A stretch of DNA of 64,000 nucleotides from Corallococcus macrosporus (lineage in GTDB: Bacteria; Myxococcota; Myxococcia; Myxococcales; Myxococcaceae): NCBI RefSeq assembly GCF_017302985.1, contig NZ_JAFIMU010000007.1:2867001-2931000 (forward strand), given 5' to 3'. The position numbers and the translations under genes are program-made. Under the pieces are notes generated by a model, which saw nothing but the letters and a program-made list of their open reading frames with translations, made no database searches and was not told the DNA's origin. Below, piece by piece: positions 33,240 to 41,614 of this stretch; within the stretch, counting starts at the first letter, position 1; every line of letters starts with the position of its first letter.

Positions 33240-33671
33240 CTACGCCGGGGTGAAGACGCGCTGGGTGAACCACCAGCGGTGGCCTTCGGGGTCCATGGCG
33301 CCATAGGTGCGGTTGGTGCCCCAGTCGTCGCCGTAGTTCTTCGTCTCCGGCTCCATGATGATGACGGCGCCGGCCGCGCGCGCCTGGGCGCAGTGGGCGT
33401 CCACGTCGTCCACGTAGACCGTGAGCGTCTGCGTATTGGCGCCCCCGTGCAGCCGGGGGCTGCGGTGGTGGTCATGGCGTCCGGAGGAGTTCACCATGAT
33501 GACGCCGTCGCCGTAGGCCAGCTCCGAGTGCACGATGGTGTTGTCCGCGCCCTCCACCTTGAGGCGCGTCTGGAAGCCGAAGGCGCGCTCCAGCCAGTCG
33601 ATGGCGGCGGGGGCGTCCTCGTAGAAGAGGCTGGAGGAGATGCGCGGCCAGTCCGAGGGAATGGGCTTCAT
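33240..33671 (-). CDS. VOC (glyoxalase/dioxygenase fold) protein
   Basis: 143 residues, one VOC domain: PRISSSLFYEDAPAAIDWLE, RAFGFQTRLKVEG, LTVYVDDVDAHCAQARAAGA and TYGAMDPEGHRWWFTQRV. The pattern matches the PhnB-like/EhpR group that often occurs with ArsR and SRPBCC genes. It is the first gene of its operon, 11 bases ahead of the ArsR gene, and lies just behind the palindromic operator. Catalytic activity is uncertain. Confidence 0.88.
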   Translation of the reverse strand: MKPIPSDWPRISSSLFYEDAPAAIDWLERAFGFQTRLKVEGADNTIVHSELAYGDGVIMVNSSGRHDHHRSPRLHGGANTQTLTVYVDDVDAHCAQARAAGAVIIMEPETKNYGDDWGTNRTYGAMDPEGHRWWFTQRVFTPA

Positions 33672-33697
33672 GGCGGTGGCTCCGGGGAAGGAAGACT

Positions 33698-33736
33698 CGT
33701 TAACGTCAGGGTGAATGATTAACCCCGGCGTTAACG
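33698..33736 (-). promoter_or_regulatory. Paired CGTTAACG palindromes, probable ArsR operator
   Basis: Two perfect 8-base palindromes CGTTAACG (33698-33705 and 33729-33736) are centred 31 bases apart, about three helical turns. A related GATTAACC lies between them. They end 27 bases before the VOC start. In a region otherwise very GC-rich, repeated TTAAC motifs stand out. The ArsR protein of the operon is the natural ligand. Confidence 0.55.
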
Positions 33737-33761
33737 GTCGTCAATCCTCTGGATCCGCCCG

Positions 33762-35258
33762 CTAGAACACGCCGGGGACGGGCACGTCGCGGCCGGGAGT
33801 CCTGGGGGCCTGGCGGGGGTCGGTGGGCGGTGCCTCCACGGGGCCGAGGAGGGCGGGCATGGAGGGCGTGAGCTGGCCCACGTACAGGAGGCCCTGGAGG
33901 CCGTCCGTGGCTGAGGCGTCCCGCAGCTGGATGTACGGGCTCAAGCCGGCGCGGGCCGCCACGTTGGGTGCGGGCGTCGCTCCCACGAGGCCGCAGACCA
34001 GCTTGCTCTCCCGGTTCAGGTCGCAGCCCCAGCGGATGCCCTGCGCGTAGCTCATCTCCAGCACGACGAGGGAGCGGTCGTCCTTCATCAGGTGCGCCAT
34101 GGGCGTGAAGGACGGGTCCCACTGCGTGCCCTTCCGCAGCTGCGTATGCGTGTTGCCCGCGAGCACCACCTGGACCTCGTCCGGCTTCGCGGCGCGGCGC
34201 TTCGTCCAGACCCGGGCCTGGACGGCGTCGCGCTCGCTGCCGCTGAGCACGTCCGTGTCGTAGGCCACCACCGTCACGCGAAGACCCGCGGCGCGCAGGG
34301 CGCGGGCGCGGTCGATGAGGTCCAGCACCGCGCGGCTGCTGCGGCCGTCCTGGTACGTGCGATTCCAGAAGCGGCCCTCCAGCAACGCGTCCTGATCCGC
34401 CGGGGCGCCAGGGCTGGCCAGGTACCTGTCCACGCGAGCCTGCTCCGTCTCCGGAAGCGACAGACCCAGCACCACCGCGAGCCCCGTCTGGGCCGCCTGA
34501 CACACGATGTGGCCCACGACCTTCGGCACTTCGTTGGTGCCCAGTTGCTCGCCGATGAGGAGCGTGAGGCCCGGGTGCAGGAGCTCCGGCAGGCCGCGCA
34601 CGGACGTGGTGCAGGGGCCTTCCGCGGGGAGCTCATCCTTCCAGCGCTCCAGGTAGAACTCCGGCGCGCGCACGGCGGTGGGGCGCTTCTCTTCGGCCAC
34701 GTTGCCGGCGAGGACTTCCACGGAGGGGGCGGACTCCAGCCGCAGCGTGAGTGCCTGCTCCAGGTCCAGGTCGCGGGTGCCGTGCTGGGCACCGCGGAGC
34801 ATGGACAGACGCTTGGTCTGTGCGTCGTCCTGGTCGAAGTCCACCTCCTTCACGAAGGGATTGGACACCTGCTCGTAGCGCTCCAGGTAGACCTTCCACC
34901 ACAGCTTCTTCCACTCGGCGTCATTGCCGGTGGTCTGCTGGGTCATCCGGAAGATGCGCACGACGGACTGGCGCGGGGCTACCTGGATGCCCGTCACCAG
35001 GTAGCGCGTATAGGTGGTGTTGCGAGTGCCGGCCCGGTCAGGCTCGGACCAGGTGGTGACGAGCTGGTTCGGATCCTCTGTCTCCTCGAACGTGTGGCCG
35101 CGCTCTTCCAGCAGTTGCCGCGTGGCCGTGAGTGCTTCCGTCAGGGGCTTCTGGAAGACATGCTCGTATTTGGGTAGTTCCGCTTCCGGTCCTCGCTTCG
35201 AGTGAGCGCAGCCAACAGCCATCACGGTCAACGCGACGACGAGCCAACGACAATGCAT
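33762..35258 (-). CDS. Large lipoprotein with EreA/ChaN-like C-terminal half
   Basis: 498 residues with a lipobox (MAVGC, residue 17). The first 190 residues form a domain of unknown type (YEHVFQKPLTEALTATRQLL, EDPNQLVTTWSEPDRAG). The second half contains LTLLIGEQLGTNEVPKVVGH, GLSLPETEQARVDRYL, VTVVAYDTDVLSG and VVLAGNTHTQLRKGTQWDPS. The Gly-Glu...His pattern resembles the EreA/ChaN/TraB hydrolase-like fold, though the key His of GExHG is Leu here. The C-terminus is Pro-rich. Enzyme activity is doubtful; envelope location is likely. Confidence 0.65.
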   Translation of the reverse strand: MHCRWLVVALTVMAVGCAHSKRGPEAELPKYEHVFQKPLTEALTATRQLLEERGHTFEETEDPNQLVTTWSEPDRAGTRNTTYTRYLVTGIQVAPRQSVVRIFRMTQQTTGNDAEWKKLWWKVYLERYEQVSNPFVKEVDFDQDDAQTKRLSMLRGAQHGTRDLDLEQALTLRLESAPSVEVLAGNVAEEKRPTAVRAPEFYLERWKDELPAEGPCTTSVRGLPELLHPGLTLLIGEQLGTNEVPKVVGHIVCQAAQTGLAVVLGLSLPETEQARVDRYLASPGAPADQDALLEGRFWNRTYQDGRSSRAVLDLIDRARALRAAGLRVTVVAYDTDVLSGSERDAVQARVWTKRRAAKPDEVQVVLAGNTHTQLRKGTQWDPSFTPMAHLMKDDRSLVVLEMSYAQGIRWGCDLNRESKLVCGLVGATPAPNVAARAGLSPYIQLRDASATDGLQGLLYVGQLTPSMPALLGPVEAPPTDPRQAPRTPGRDVPVPGVF

Positions 35259-35354
35259 TTCAGCCCCCTGAGAGAAATGCGAAGCGCCTCACATGAGAGC
35301 CCATCCAGGGCCGGGTTCAATACCCCCGGGCCCTGTTCGACGCCAGCAGCTGGC

Positions 35355-37025
35355 TCACAGGCCCGTGGGGTAGATGACGACGCGGTCCGTGCCGCTCGTC
35401 GCGAAGAGCAGCCTGCCGTCGCGGGAGGTGCGCATCCGGCCGTTTCCGAAGGCGCCGTTTCCGGTCCAGTCGAAGAGCCCCGTGGCCAGCTCGATGTCGC
35501 GCAGCTTCGTCAGCGTCGTGGCGCTGTACACATCGATAGACGGCGCCCGGCGGTTGAACGAGTACCACGCCAGATAGAGCTCATCCGCGATGGGGCTGTA
35601 GACGGCGCCAATGGGCAACGTATCGGCGTACTTGCCCAGTGTGGTGTGCGGCTTGAGGGCACCGTCGTAGATGAAGAGTCCTCCGTAGGTCGGGACCGCG
35701 TACTGGGACGCCTGCCGGCTGACGGCGATCTCATAGACGAACCAGCCCGTACCCGAGCCAGCGAACGTCTGCGCATCCACGTTGAAGCGTCCCCAGGATC
35801 CGCTGGAGATATTCGACTCCGCATAGGCAACCGTGGAGCCGTCGGCGGACGCGGTCAGCATGGTGCTCTGACGCACGCTCTTGATGGATTTGGCGGTGCC
35901 GTCCGTCAGGTTGACCTTGCGCAAGGGGACCCAGCCGGAGCCCTTGAACGTGGACGAGACGAGTGCCTCGGTGTCGGACGTGTAGACCGCCGTGAACGTC
36001 CCCCCTTCGTAGAAGTCCAGGCTGAATTCGATCTTCTTCGACTCGCCGGTCGTGAGGTCGATCTGATGAATCCAGTTCTTGGTTTCGTTGGAGTCCACAT
36101 CCGCGACGAGGAGCCCATTTCCGTCGGGGGACAGGTCGATGCCGAAGAAGGAGCCACCCGTGAGCAGCGGCGACTCGAATTGCCGCGTCACCAGGTTGTA
36201 CACGCGCACCTGACCACTGCCATTGGCCCCGCTGGTGGTGATGTACAGGAGATTGCGCCGGGCATCGTGGACCATGTCCTTGCGTCCGGCCACCTGGAGG
36301 GAAAGGGACGCGGGAGCGTCACAGCCATCGTAGTCGCCCCACTGGCCCGTCTTGCACTCGCGGGACTGCCTGCCGAGAACACCGCAATGACGGGTCTCCA
36401 CCGCCTCATCGGTGCAGACGTCCGCATCCATGCACGCCGACGAGGTCCATGCGCCGGAGTCGCAGGTGCGAATCTGGGTGCCGCGGCCATTCAGCCCGCA
36501 CACGAGCGAGTCCGAGGCTCCGTCCACGCAGACATCCGGGTCCGTGCAGGGACCGGGCGCGCTCCACTTGCCCGCCTCACAGCTCCGGCTCTGGGTGCCG
36601 CGGCCATTCAGCCCGCAGGTGAGTGCCTCGGTGGCGCTGTCCACGCAGACATCCGGGTCCTCACAGGTCGTGGGCGTGCTCCACTTGCCCGCCTCGCAGA
36701 TCCGGCTCTGGGTGCCGCGACCGTTCAGCCCGCAGGTGAGTGCTTCGGTGGCGCTGTCCACGCAGACATCCGGGTCCGCGCAGGCACCGGGCGCGCTCCA
36801 CTTGCCCGCCTCGCAGGTCCGGCTCTGGGTTCCGCGACCGTTCAGCCCACAGGAGAGCGATTCCGACGCGCCATCCTTGCATTCGCCAGTGGGGTCCGAG
36901 CCGCAGGCTGCGAGCTGAACGCCGAGCAGGACGAGAAAGGCAATGTTTGCCCAACCCGAGAGGCGTCCCTTCGCGCGGACAGCAACAGGATATGAGAAAG
37001 GCTGGGTAAAGTGATTGAAAGCCAT
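35355..37025 (-). CDS. Lipoprotein with Cys repeats and a beta-propeller-like domain
   Basis: 556 residues. The lipobox is LAAC (about residue 41), after a long basic start. Residues about 48-245 hold five repeats of about 39 residues of the form ALTCGLNGRGTQSRTCEAGK, W, DPDVC, with six Cys per unit pattern like thrombospondin-type modules. The later part (about 250-556) alternates short beta strands with DG and SPDG turns (GIDLSPDGNGLLVADVDS, ASADGSTVAYAES), consistent with a WD40/YVTN-like propeller. The first four repeats are nearly identical. A surface adhesin or binding protein is likely. Confidence 0.8.
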   Translation of the reverse strand: MAFNHFTQPFSYPVAVRAKGRLSGWANIAFLVLLGVQLAACGSDPTGECKDGASESLSCGLNGRGTQSRTCEAGKWSAPGACADPDVCVDSATEALTCGLNGRGTQSRICEAGKWSTPTTCEDPDVCVDSATEALTCGLNGRGTQSRSCEAGKWSAPGPCTDPDVCVDGASDSLVCGLNGRGTQIRTCDSGAWTSSACMDADVCTDEAVETRHCGVLGRQSRECKTGQWGDYDGCDAPASLSLQVAGRKDMVHDARRNLLYITTSGANGSGQVRVYNLVTRQFESPLLTGGSFFGIDLSPDGNGLLVADVDSNETKNWIHQIDLTTGESKKIEFSLDFYEGGTFTAVYTSDTEALVSSTFKGSGWVPLRKVNLTDGTAKSIKSVRQSTMLTASADGSTVAYAESNISSGSWGRFNVDAQTFAGSGTGWFVYEIAVSRQASQYAVPTYGGLFIYDGALKPHTTLGKYADTLPIGAVYSPIADELYLAWYSFNRRAPSIDVYSATTLTKLRDIELATGLFDWTGNGAFGNGRMRTSRDGRLLFATSGTDRVVIYPTGL

Positions 37026-37315
37026 TGGCTGTTTCCCCCTCTAGACACTGCGTCCGGGTTCCGATTGAACTCCGCGAGCCTGACCTCGGGCGCAGTGCAC
37101 AGCCATCTAGAACCCCGAGGAGGGTCATCGCAAGAGTAATGGATACTCCGGACGATGATTGGAGGGCAGTCTGACAATCACCATCCTCCTCCGCATGTGC
37201 CGGTTGTACCGAAGATCAATTGAGGGCGGACTCATATGCTGTGCACCTGCGGTGTCCGTGACACCCCAGGCCACCGCCAGCATTTCGAAAGCCCCCGACC
37301 CTGCGCCTCCGGTAA
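37026..37315. other. Intergenic region, nothing recognised
   Basis: These 290 bases precede the divergent lipoprotein and the decayed toxin gene. No open frame has plausible codon usage. Sequence composition begins to fall in GC here relative to the genes on the left. A promoter for the minus-strand lipoprotein is expected but not visible. Confidence 0.4.
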
Positions 37316-37997
37316 TCCCTCGCGTCCGTCCTGGCAGTCCTGCTCCTCGCCGTCCTGAGCGACAACCGGGTCGATGCGGAAGACATGGATGCGTCCATGT
37401 TCGCAGCGGCTGCCTACGCGGGCGGGCCTTCCTGGGACGCATCGTCCGCCCCTGCACGTCGGCTTCAGTTCTGGGAGTGGTGGCTATCGGATTCTGTACC
37501 CCATGCATATTGTTCCGTGGCGAGCTGACTGGCTAAGGCCACTACTTCCAGGAACTTGATGCTGGGATGACCGCCGAGTGGGTCTTGTCTGGGGCGGGTA
37601 CGGGGAGCCCCGACATGGTTGGCAAGCCGGTGTCTCCGATGGAGCGGACGCTTGACCATGCCCTTGATTCTAATTCTTTCATTGCGGATGTCGGTGAAAA
37701 GTACCGGATCAATCTCAGAGGATCCGGGCAGAAAATCGAGGTTGTTTTTGGCTCTGCGCTTCCTCGAGAAAGTTGGGAACTACCCGCGCCAATGGGGGGA
37801 GGGTTATCCGCGTTGGCCCCGGCGCGCTTGCCGACGAGGCCACTATTGTAAATGCTATCGCGCATGAATTAAGTCATGGGCGCGACTGTCTGCGTGGCGG
37901 TATTCATAAGCCTCATGGGAATATGTCGTCTGTTGGTGATGGAGCCGCCTATGGAGCCGGGAATACCCTTGAGGCATTCATTCGAGGTGAAAGATGA
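37316..37997 (+). pseudogene. Decayed polymorphic toxin with zincin-like end
   Basis: Three reading frames carry consecutive coding-like pieces. Frame 1 (37316-37528) reads VLAVLLLAVLSDNRVDAEDM, AAAYAGGPSWD and FWEWWLSDSVPHAYC, then stops; its start is missing behind a TAA. Frame 2 (about 37534-37800) carries AEWVLSGAGTG and EKYRINLRGSGQKIEVVFGS. Frame 3 (about 37790-37997) carries GRVIRVGPGALADEATIVNA followed by the zinc motif AHELSHGRD and ends at the start of the next gene (ATGA). Two frameshifts and lower GC than the neighbourhood suggest an inactive gene from a toxin/immunity exchange. The HExxH end is the likely toxin domain. Sequencing errors are the alternative. Confidence 0.6.
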
Positions 37998-38344
37998 GCA
38001 CCGGTCATGGTCAGGCTTGGCGGGGTGTGCCGGAAGAGTGCCTGCGGGAGTGGTATGCTGTCTTCGCAGACTCAAGAGAGGGCTTGAACTTGTCCTCACC
38101 ATGCCCGGTCTGTGGAGCACGAACACTTCATCGGTATTATCAGCATGGAACGAAGGTTGAGGTCGTGGCTGATGGAGAGTTGTACGTGTCGCGCGGATCG
38201 AGTTGGGAGTGGTGCAGTGCCTGCCGTTCCTACGAACATGCAACAGCACTTGTTCCGGCGTGGTGGTCAGGTGAGCTGGGTGTAGATCTGTCAAAGCTCA
38301 CGGCTGAGCCCGAAGCGTTGGAGGCAGCGCTTCGTCAGGCGTGA
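37994..38344 (+). CDS. Possible immunity protein with zinc-ribbon motif
   Basis: 116 residues, starting in the stop of the decayed toxin (ATGA). It contains SSPCPVCGARTLHRYYQHGT and WEWCSACRSYEHATALVPAW, two CxxC pairs that would bind one zinc. Codon usage is much less GC-biased than in flanking genes. Small genes overlapping a toxin end are usually immunity genes, which is the basis for the call; I do not recognise the family. Confidence 0.55.
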   Translation: MSTGHGQAWRGVPEECLREWYAVFADSREGLNLSSPCPVCGARTLHRYYQHGTKVEVVADGELYVSRGSSWEWCSACRSYEHATALVPAWWSGELGVDLSKLTAEPEALEAALRQA

Positions 38345-38410
38345 GGCTGTGTTTGCTGGGAATTGTGAGGCTGCGATAGCGATTGCGTGGGCTGGTGGTA
38401 GGGGGTGGTG

Positions 38411-38905
38411 ATGGGGAGTTCGTTGGCTGTTCGTGTGAGTGGAAAGGTGGGTCTTGGGGATGTTATTGCTGGTGCATCGAGAGCTATTGCCGAATTGATT
38501 GATGCGCCACCTCCGGAGGTGGTGGTGCTCGATGGCTTCGGAAATCAAGACGAGTACGCAAGCTTGCGCGAGCTTGGTTGCGGTATGGCTGTCTGGCGGT
38601 TTGCCACGATTGCTCCGCAAGGCTTGGTGTTTTGTACGGTGGTCGAAGAGCCTGATGGAGAGCTAGAAGCGATGCTCGAAGTGGGCGGCGAGCTTGAGCC
38701 GATGGGGTACGTCTTGGCCGCGGCGTTAGCGATTTCGCTGGCGAGAGTTTCTGGGGCTGGAATTGTTGATGAGACCAAAGCTTGGTCTGGTGTTTATGAG
38801 AACACCGTTCAAGGGTTTTTACATCAGGTCGGGATGCGAGGAGATGGGTGGGGGTGCCAAGAAGCAGCCGGTCGATTCGTGGAGCGTCTTCGCCATCTTC
38901 CCTGA
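38411..38905 (+). CDS. Unknown small protein, possibly immunity-like
   Basis: 164 residues from an ATG behind two GTG codons. No signal peptide. It contains SSLAVRVSGKVGLGDVIAGA, RAIAELIDAPPPEVVVLDGF, CTVVEEPDGELEAMLEVGGE and a Leu/Ala-rich helix (YVLAAALAISLARVSGAG). Codon usage is atypical for the genome, with many A/T third positions. The last 60 bases overlap another frame with clear coding character (next entry), so this gene may be frameshifted near 38845. Confidence 0.5.
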   Translation: MGSSLAVRVSGKVGLGDVIAGASRAIAELIDAPPPEVVVLDGFGNQDEYASLRELGCGMAVWRFATIAPQGLVFCTVVEEPDGELEAMLEVGGELEPMGYVLAAALAISLARVSGAGIVDETKAWSGVYENTVQGFLHQVGMRGDGWGCQEAAGRFVERLRHLP

Positions 38906-39017
38906 GCCCATTTCAGAGATCGAGAAGGCTTTGAAGCCCGAGGTCGTCCAGGCGCTGCGAGAGACCGGCTTTCCCAACGTGGATGGGTGGATTTCGGAAC
39001 TCCAGCAACGGAAGTGA
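38844..39017 (+). CDS. Short frame overlapping the previous gene; fragment or frameshifted continuation
   Basis: 57 residues: MGGGAKKQPVDSW, FAIFPEPISEIEKALKPEVV and TGFPNVDGWISELQQRK. Codon bias in this frame (G/C at third positions) is better than in the overlapping frame beyond 38850. Either it is a separate gene overlapping by 62 bases, or a one-base shift has split one longer protein of about 215 residues. The AGGAG directly adjoining the ATG leaves no room for normal initiation, which favours the frameshift reading. Confidence 0.4.
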   Translation: MGGGAKKQPVDSWSVFAIFPEPISEIEKALKPEVVQALRETGFPNVDGWISELQQRK

Positions 39018-39027
39018 CGGCTTCGCG

Positions 39028-39585
39028 TCAGCGGGACGGCGGGTACTTCTGGAGCTTCCGCTGGAGCGACCTTCGGTGGATGCCCAGCTTGCGCGCGGCT
39101 TCGGAGATGTTTCCGGCGCTGTCCGCGAGCACGCGGTGGATGTGTTCCCACTCCGCTCTCGCGAGTGACGGTGCCTGGAGCGTTTCTGGCGCCGCTACGT
39201 TGGGTGCCTCTTCCGCCCTGGCGAATGCCGCCAGGATGTCATCCGCGTCTGCTGGCTTCGGCAGGTAGTTCACTGCTCCCAGCCGGATCGCATCCACCGT
39301 CGTGCTGATGCTTCCGTAGCCCGTCAGCACGATGACCCGTGTGGAGGCGTCCACCGCCACCAGGTCGCGCACCAGTTCCAGGCCGCTCTGCCCCGGCATT
39401 CGCAGGTCCACCACCGCGTACTCCGGTGATTCGCGCCTTGCCGCTGCCATGGCTTCGTCGTGGTTGCCGGCTGTCGTGACGTCCCAGCCTCGCTCACGGA
39501 AGGCTCGGGCCAGTCGCTCTCTCAGCGTGGTGTCGTCGTCCACCAGCAGCAGGCTGGGGCGGTGATCCACTGGCGCCGTGCTCAT
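39028..39585 (-). CDS. regA: RegA/PrrA-type response regulator
   Basis: 185 residues. Receiver (about 10-125): LLLVDDDTTLRERLARAF, YAVVDLRMPGQSGLELV with the phospho-acceptor Asp, VIVLTGYGSISTTVDAI and NYLPKPAD. The C-terminus is a Fis-type helix-turn-helix, GNISEAARKLGIHRRSLQRK followed by LQKYPP, the near-invariant DNA-binding end of RegA/PrrA/ActR. Its ATG overlaps the kinase stop by 4 nt. RegA proteins activate respiration and redox genes when phosphorylated by RegB. Confidence 0.9.
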   Translation of the reverse strand: MSTAPVDHRPSLLLVDDDTTLRERLARAFRERGWDVTTAGNHDEAMAAARRESPEYAVVDLRMPGQSGLELVRDLVAVDASTRVIVLTGYGSISTTVDAIRLGAVNYLPKPADADDILAAFARAEEAPNVAAPETLQAPSLARAEWEHIHRVLADSAGNISEAARKLGIHRRSLQRKLQKYPPSR

Positions 39586-40892
39586 GCCGCTGCCTCCCTT
39601 GCGTCCGTGCCCGGCAGGCTCAGCCTTGCCGTCGTGCCTTCTCCTGCCTTTGAACGCAGCTCCAGCGACCCGCCCAATTGCTCCGCCAGCGAACGCGCCA
39701 GGAACAACCCCAGGCCCATGCCCTCTCCCGGTGCCTTCGTGGTGAAGAATGGCTCTCCTGCTCGGGCCAGCACCGCGTCTGGCATGCCCTGGCCTTCGTC
39801 GCGGACCTCCAGCCTGGCTCCCGTGCCTTCGGACACCACTCTCAGCTCCACACTTCGGCCTACTGGCGTGGCTTGAAGCGCGTTCTTCACCAGGCCTCGC
39901 AGCACCCTGGCCAAGGCTCTTGGTGGACCGTGGACTTCTTGCTGCTTCAGCGCTTCTGGCACCTCCACCCGTACGCGCTCACGGCCGGACAGCTCCGACA
40001 GCGTCTCCTCCACCAGCCTCTCCAGGGGGATGGGCTGGAAGGGTTCTCCCGTCGTCTGGCCCGCGTCCGCGGACATCTGCACCAGCACGTCCCTGCAGCG
40101 GTCCACCTGCTGGCGGATCAGCCTCAAGTCCTCTCTCGCGGAGTCGGAGGTCTGGGAGGCCGCCAGGGCTCGCTCCAGCTCCTTCGCCACCACCGCGATG
40201 GTGGACAGCGGCGTGGACAGTTCGTGCGCCGCTCCCGCCGCCAGCGTCGCCAGTGAGGCCACCTTCTCCTGCCTCGCGTGCCTTGCCCTGGCCTGCTCCA
40301 ATTCCTGCTCACGCCTTGCCAGCGCCCTTGTCACTCGCTGGATGAAATACACGATGAAGCCCGCCGCCACCGCGAATGCCACCCACATGCCGCTCAGGTG
40401 CAGCCGCATCAGCTCCGCGTGGTCTGGCCTTTCCAGGCCCGGCAGCGTCACGTCCTGCAACAGGAACAGCGAACCGAACGCCACCAGCGTGAAGCCCAAC
40501 ATCGCCCACGTGCGGCGCGGCGGCAGCAGCACCGTGCCCAGCGCCACGTTCACCAGGTACAGCGTCGTGAAGGGATTGTGCGTCCCTCCACTCAACGCCA
40601 GCAGCCCCGTCAGCACCAGCGTGTCCCAGAGCATCAGCCCGAAGATGGCTGCCTCCGCCACCGGCCTTGCCCTCGCGAGCCCTGCTCGCACCGCCGCGTT
40701 CGTCACCGCCTCCACGCCCAGTAGCGCCACCAGCGCGGGCACCGGCAACGCCAGCTTGAGGCCCCACGCGGCCACCGCCACCAGCACCGCCTGACCCACC
40801 AGCACGCCCCAGCGCAGCCTCAGCAGCCACACCAGGTTGATGCGGGCCCGGAGCGACGGTTCGGACGGGGGCGGCGGCGGCGAAGGCGTCAT
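39582..40892 (-). CDS. regB: RegB/PrrB-type redox sensor kinase
   Basis: 436 residues with six membrane helices in the first 190 residues. The loop LSGGTHNPFTTLYLVNVALG carries the GGxxNPF quinone-site motif of RegB. The H box is AAGAAHELSTPLSTIAVV, the RegB form. RQQVDRCRDVLVQMS includes the conserved redox-box Cys that forms an intermolecular disulfide in Rhodobacter RegB. HATPase_c follows (KNALQATPVGRS, FFTTKAPGEGMGLGLFLARS). Start ATG overlaps the upstream lipoprotein stop (ATGA). It senses quinone and thiol state and phosphorylates RegA. Confidence 0.9.
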   Translation of the reverse strand: MTPSPPPPPSEPSLRARINLVWLLRLRWGVLVGQAVLVAVAAWGLKLALPVPALVALLGVEAVTNAAVRAGLARARPVAEAAIFGLMLWDTLVLTGLLALSGGTHNPFTTLYLVNVALGTVLLPPRRTWAMLGFTLVAFGSLFLLQDVTLPGLERPDHAELMRLHLSGMWVAFAVAAGFIVYFIQRVTRALARREQELEQARARHARQEKVASLATLAAGAAHELSTPLSTIAVVAKELERALAASQTSDSAREDLRLIRQQVDRCRDVLVQMSADAGQTTGEPFQPIPLERLVEETLSELSGRERVRVEVPEALKQQEVHGPPRALARVLRGLVKNALQATPVGRSVELRVVSEGTGARLEVRDEGQGMPDAVLARAGEPFFTTKAPGEGMGLGLFLARSLAEQLGGSLELRSKAGEGTTARLSLPGTDAREAAA

Positions 40893-41614
40893 GGCGTGGC
40901 GGAGGACATCGCCACGGAGCGGGCCACCGTGTCCAGCGCGGACGCCGCCGCGTCCCTGGACTCCAGGTCCACCGTCGCCAGCCACGCGTCCCAGGCGAGC
41001 GCGAAGGTGCGCTCGGCTGTCGGCTCGTCCTCGGACAGCGTCAGCCCGTCCAGCACCACGTCCACCGTGGCGATGTTGGAGGACACCAGCTTGAACGGTT
41101 GCGGCTCACCGCCTCCGGCCGGCACCCGCGTGCCCTCCAGCCACAGCGTGCGCTCCAGCATGTCCACGTCCCCGCCCGGCAGTCCTTCCGCGTCCGCGTC
41201 CGCGGGCTCGAAGGTGAGCCTCGCCCGGCAGTAGCGCCCCGGCGGCGGACGCAGCGTTCCCAGCGGCAGCACGTTCCCGTCCGGCCGCTCCAGTCCGCTC
41301 ACGTGCGGCGTGCCCAGCTTCAACGGCGACCCCACCGAGTGCGCGTGCGCCGTGCCAATGGGCGACAGCGCCTTGAGCAGCCGCCACCCCAGGGCCTCCT
41401 CGCACGGCTTCAACTCCACGCTGCCCAGCGCCACGTAGCCGCGCGTCAGCGTGAGTGTCTGTCCATCCGCTCGCGTGAAGGAGCGCTCGCCGCCCGCCGC
41501 CTGCACTCCGTGCGCGGCCCGGTGCTCCAGGCCCAGCGTCACGCGCATGCCGTCCACGCGCTCGCCGCACGCGCTCAGCATGCACAGCAATCCCAGACTT
41601 GAGGCGCGGATCAT
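40889..41614 (-). CDS. Lipoprotein of the RegBA operon, unknown function
   Basis: 241 residues, lipobox LSAC (residues 13-16). The mature part starts ERVDGMRVTLGLEHRAAHGV and contains TLTLTRGYVALGSVELKPCE, a His-bearing stretch (PIGTAHAHSVGSPLKLG), PPPGRYCRARLTFEPADADA and TLWLEGTRVPAGG. The beta-rich pattern and the His/Cys residues would suit a periplasmic metal-binding protein, for example of the MbnP-like kind, but the match is not firm. It sits between the outer-membrane protein and RegB with 1-nt and 4-nt overlaps. Confidence 0.65.
   Translation of the reverse strand: MIRASSLGLLCMLSACGERVDGMRVTLGLEHRAAHGVQAAGGERSFTRADGQTLTLTRGYVALGSVELKPCEEALGWRLLKALSPIGTAHAHSVGSPLKLGTPHVSGLERPDGNVLPLGTLRPPPGRYCRARLTFEPADADAEGLPGGDVDMLERTLWLEGTRVPAGGGEPQPFKLVSSNIATVDVVLDGLTLSEDEPTAERTFALAWDAWLATVDLESRDAAASALDTVARSVAMSSATP

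Noticed and set aside
37159..37536. A 125-codon frame with Cys and Arg across the intergenic region and decayed toxin
   Set aside because: No regular codon usage; another frame over the same bases carries the recognisable FWEWW-containing fragment.
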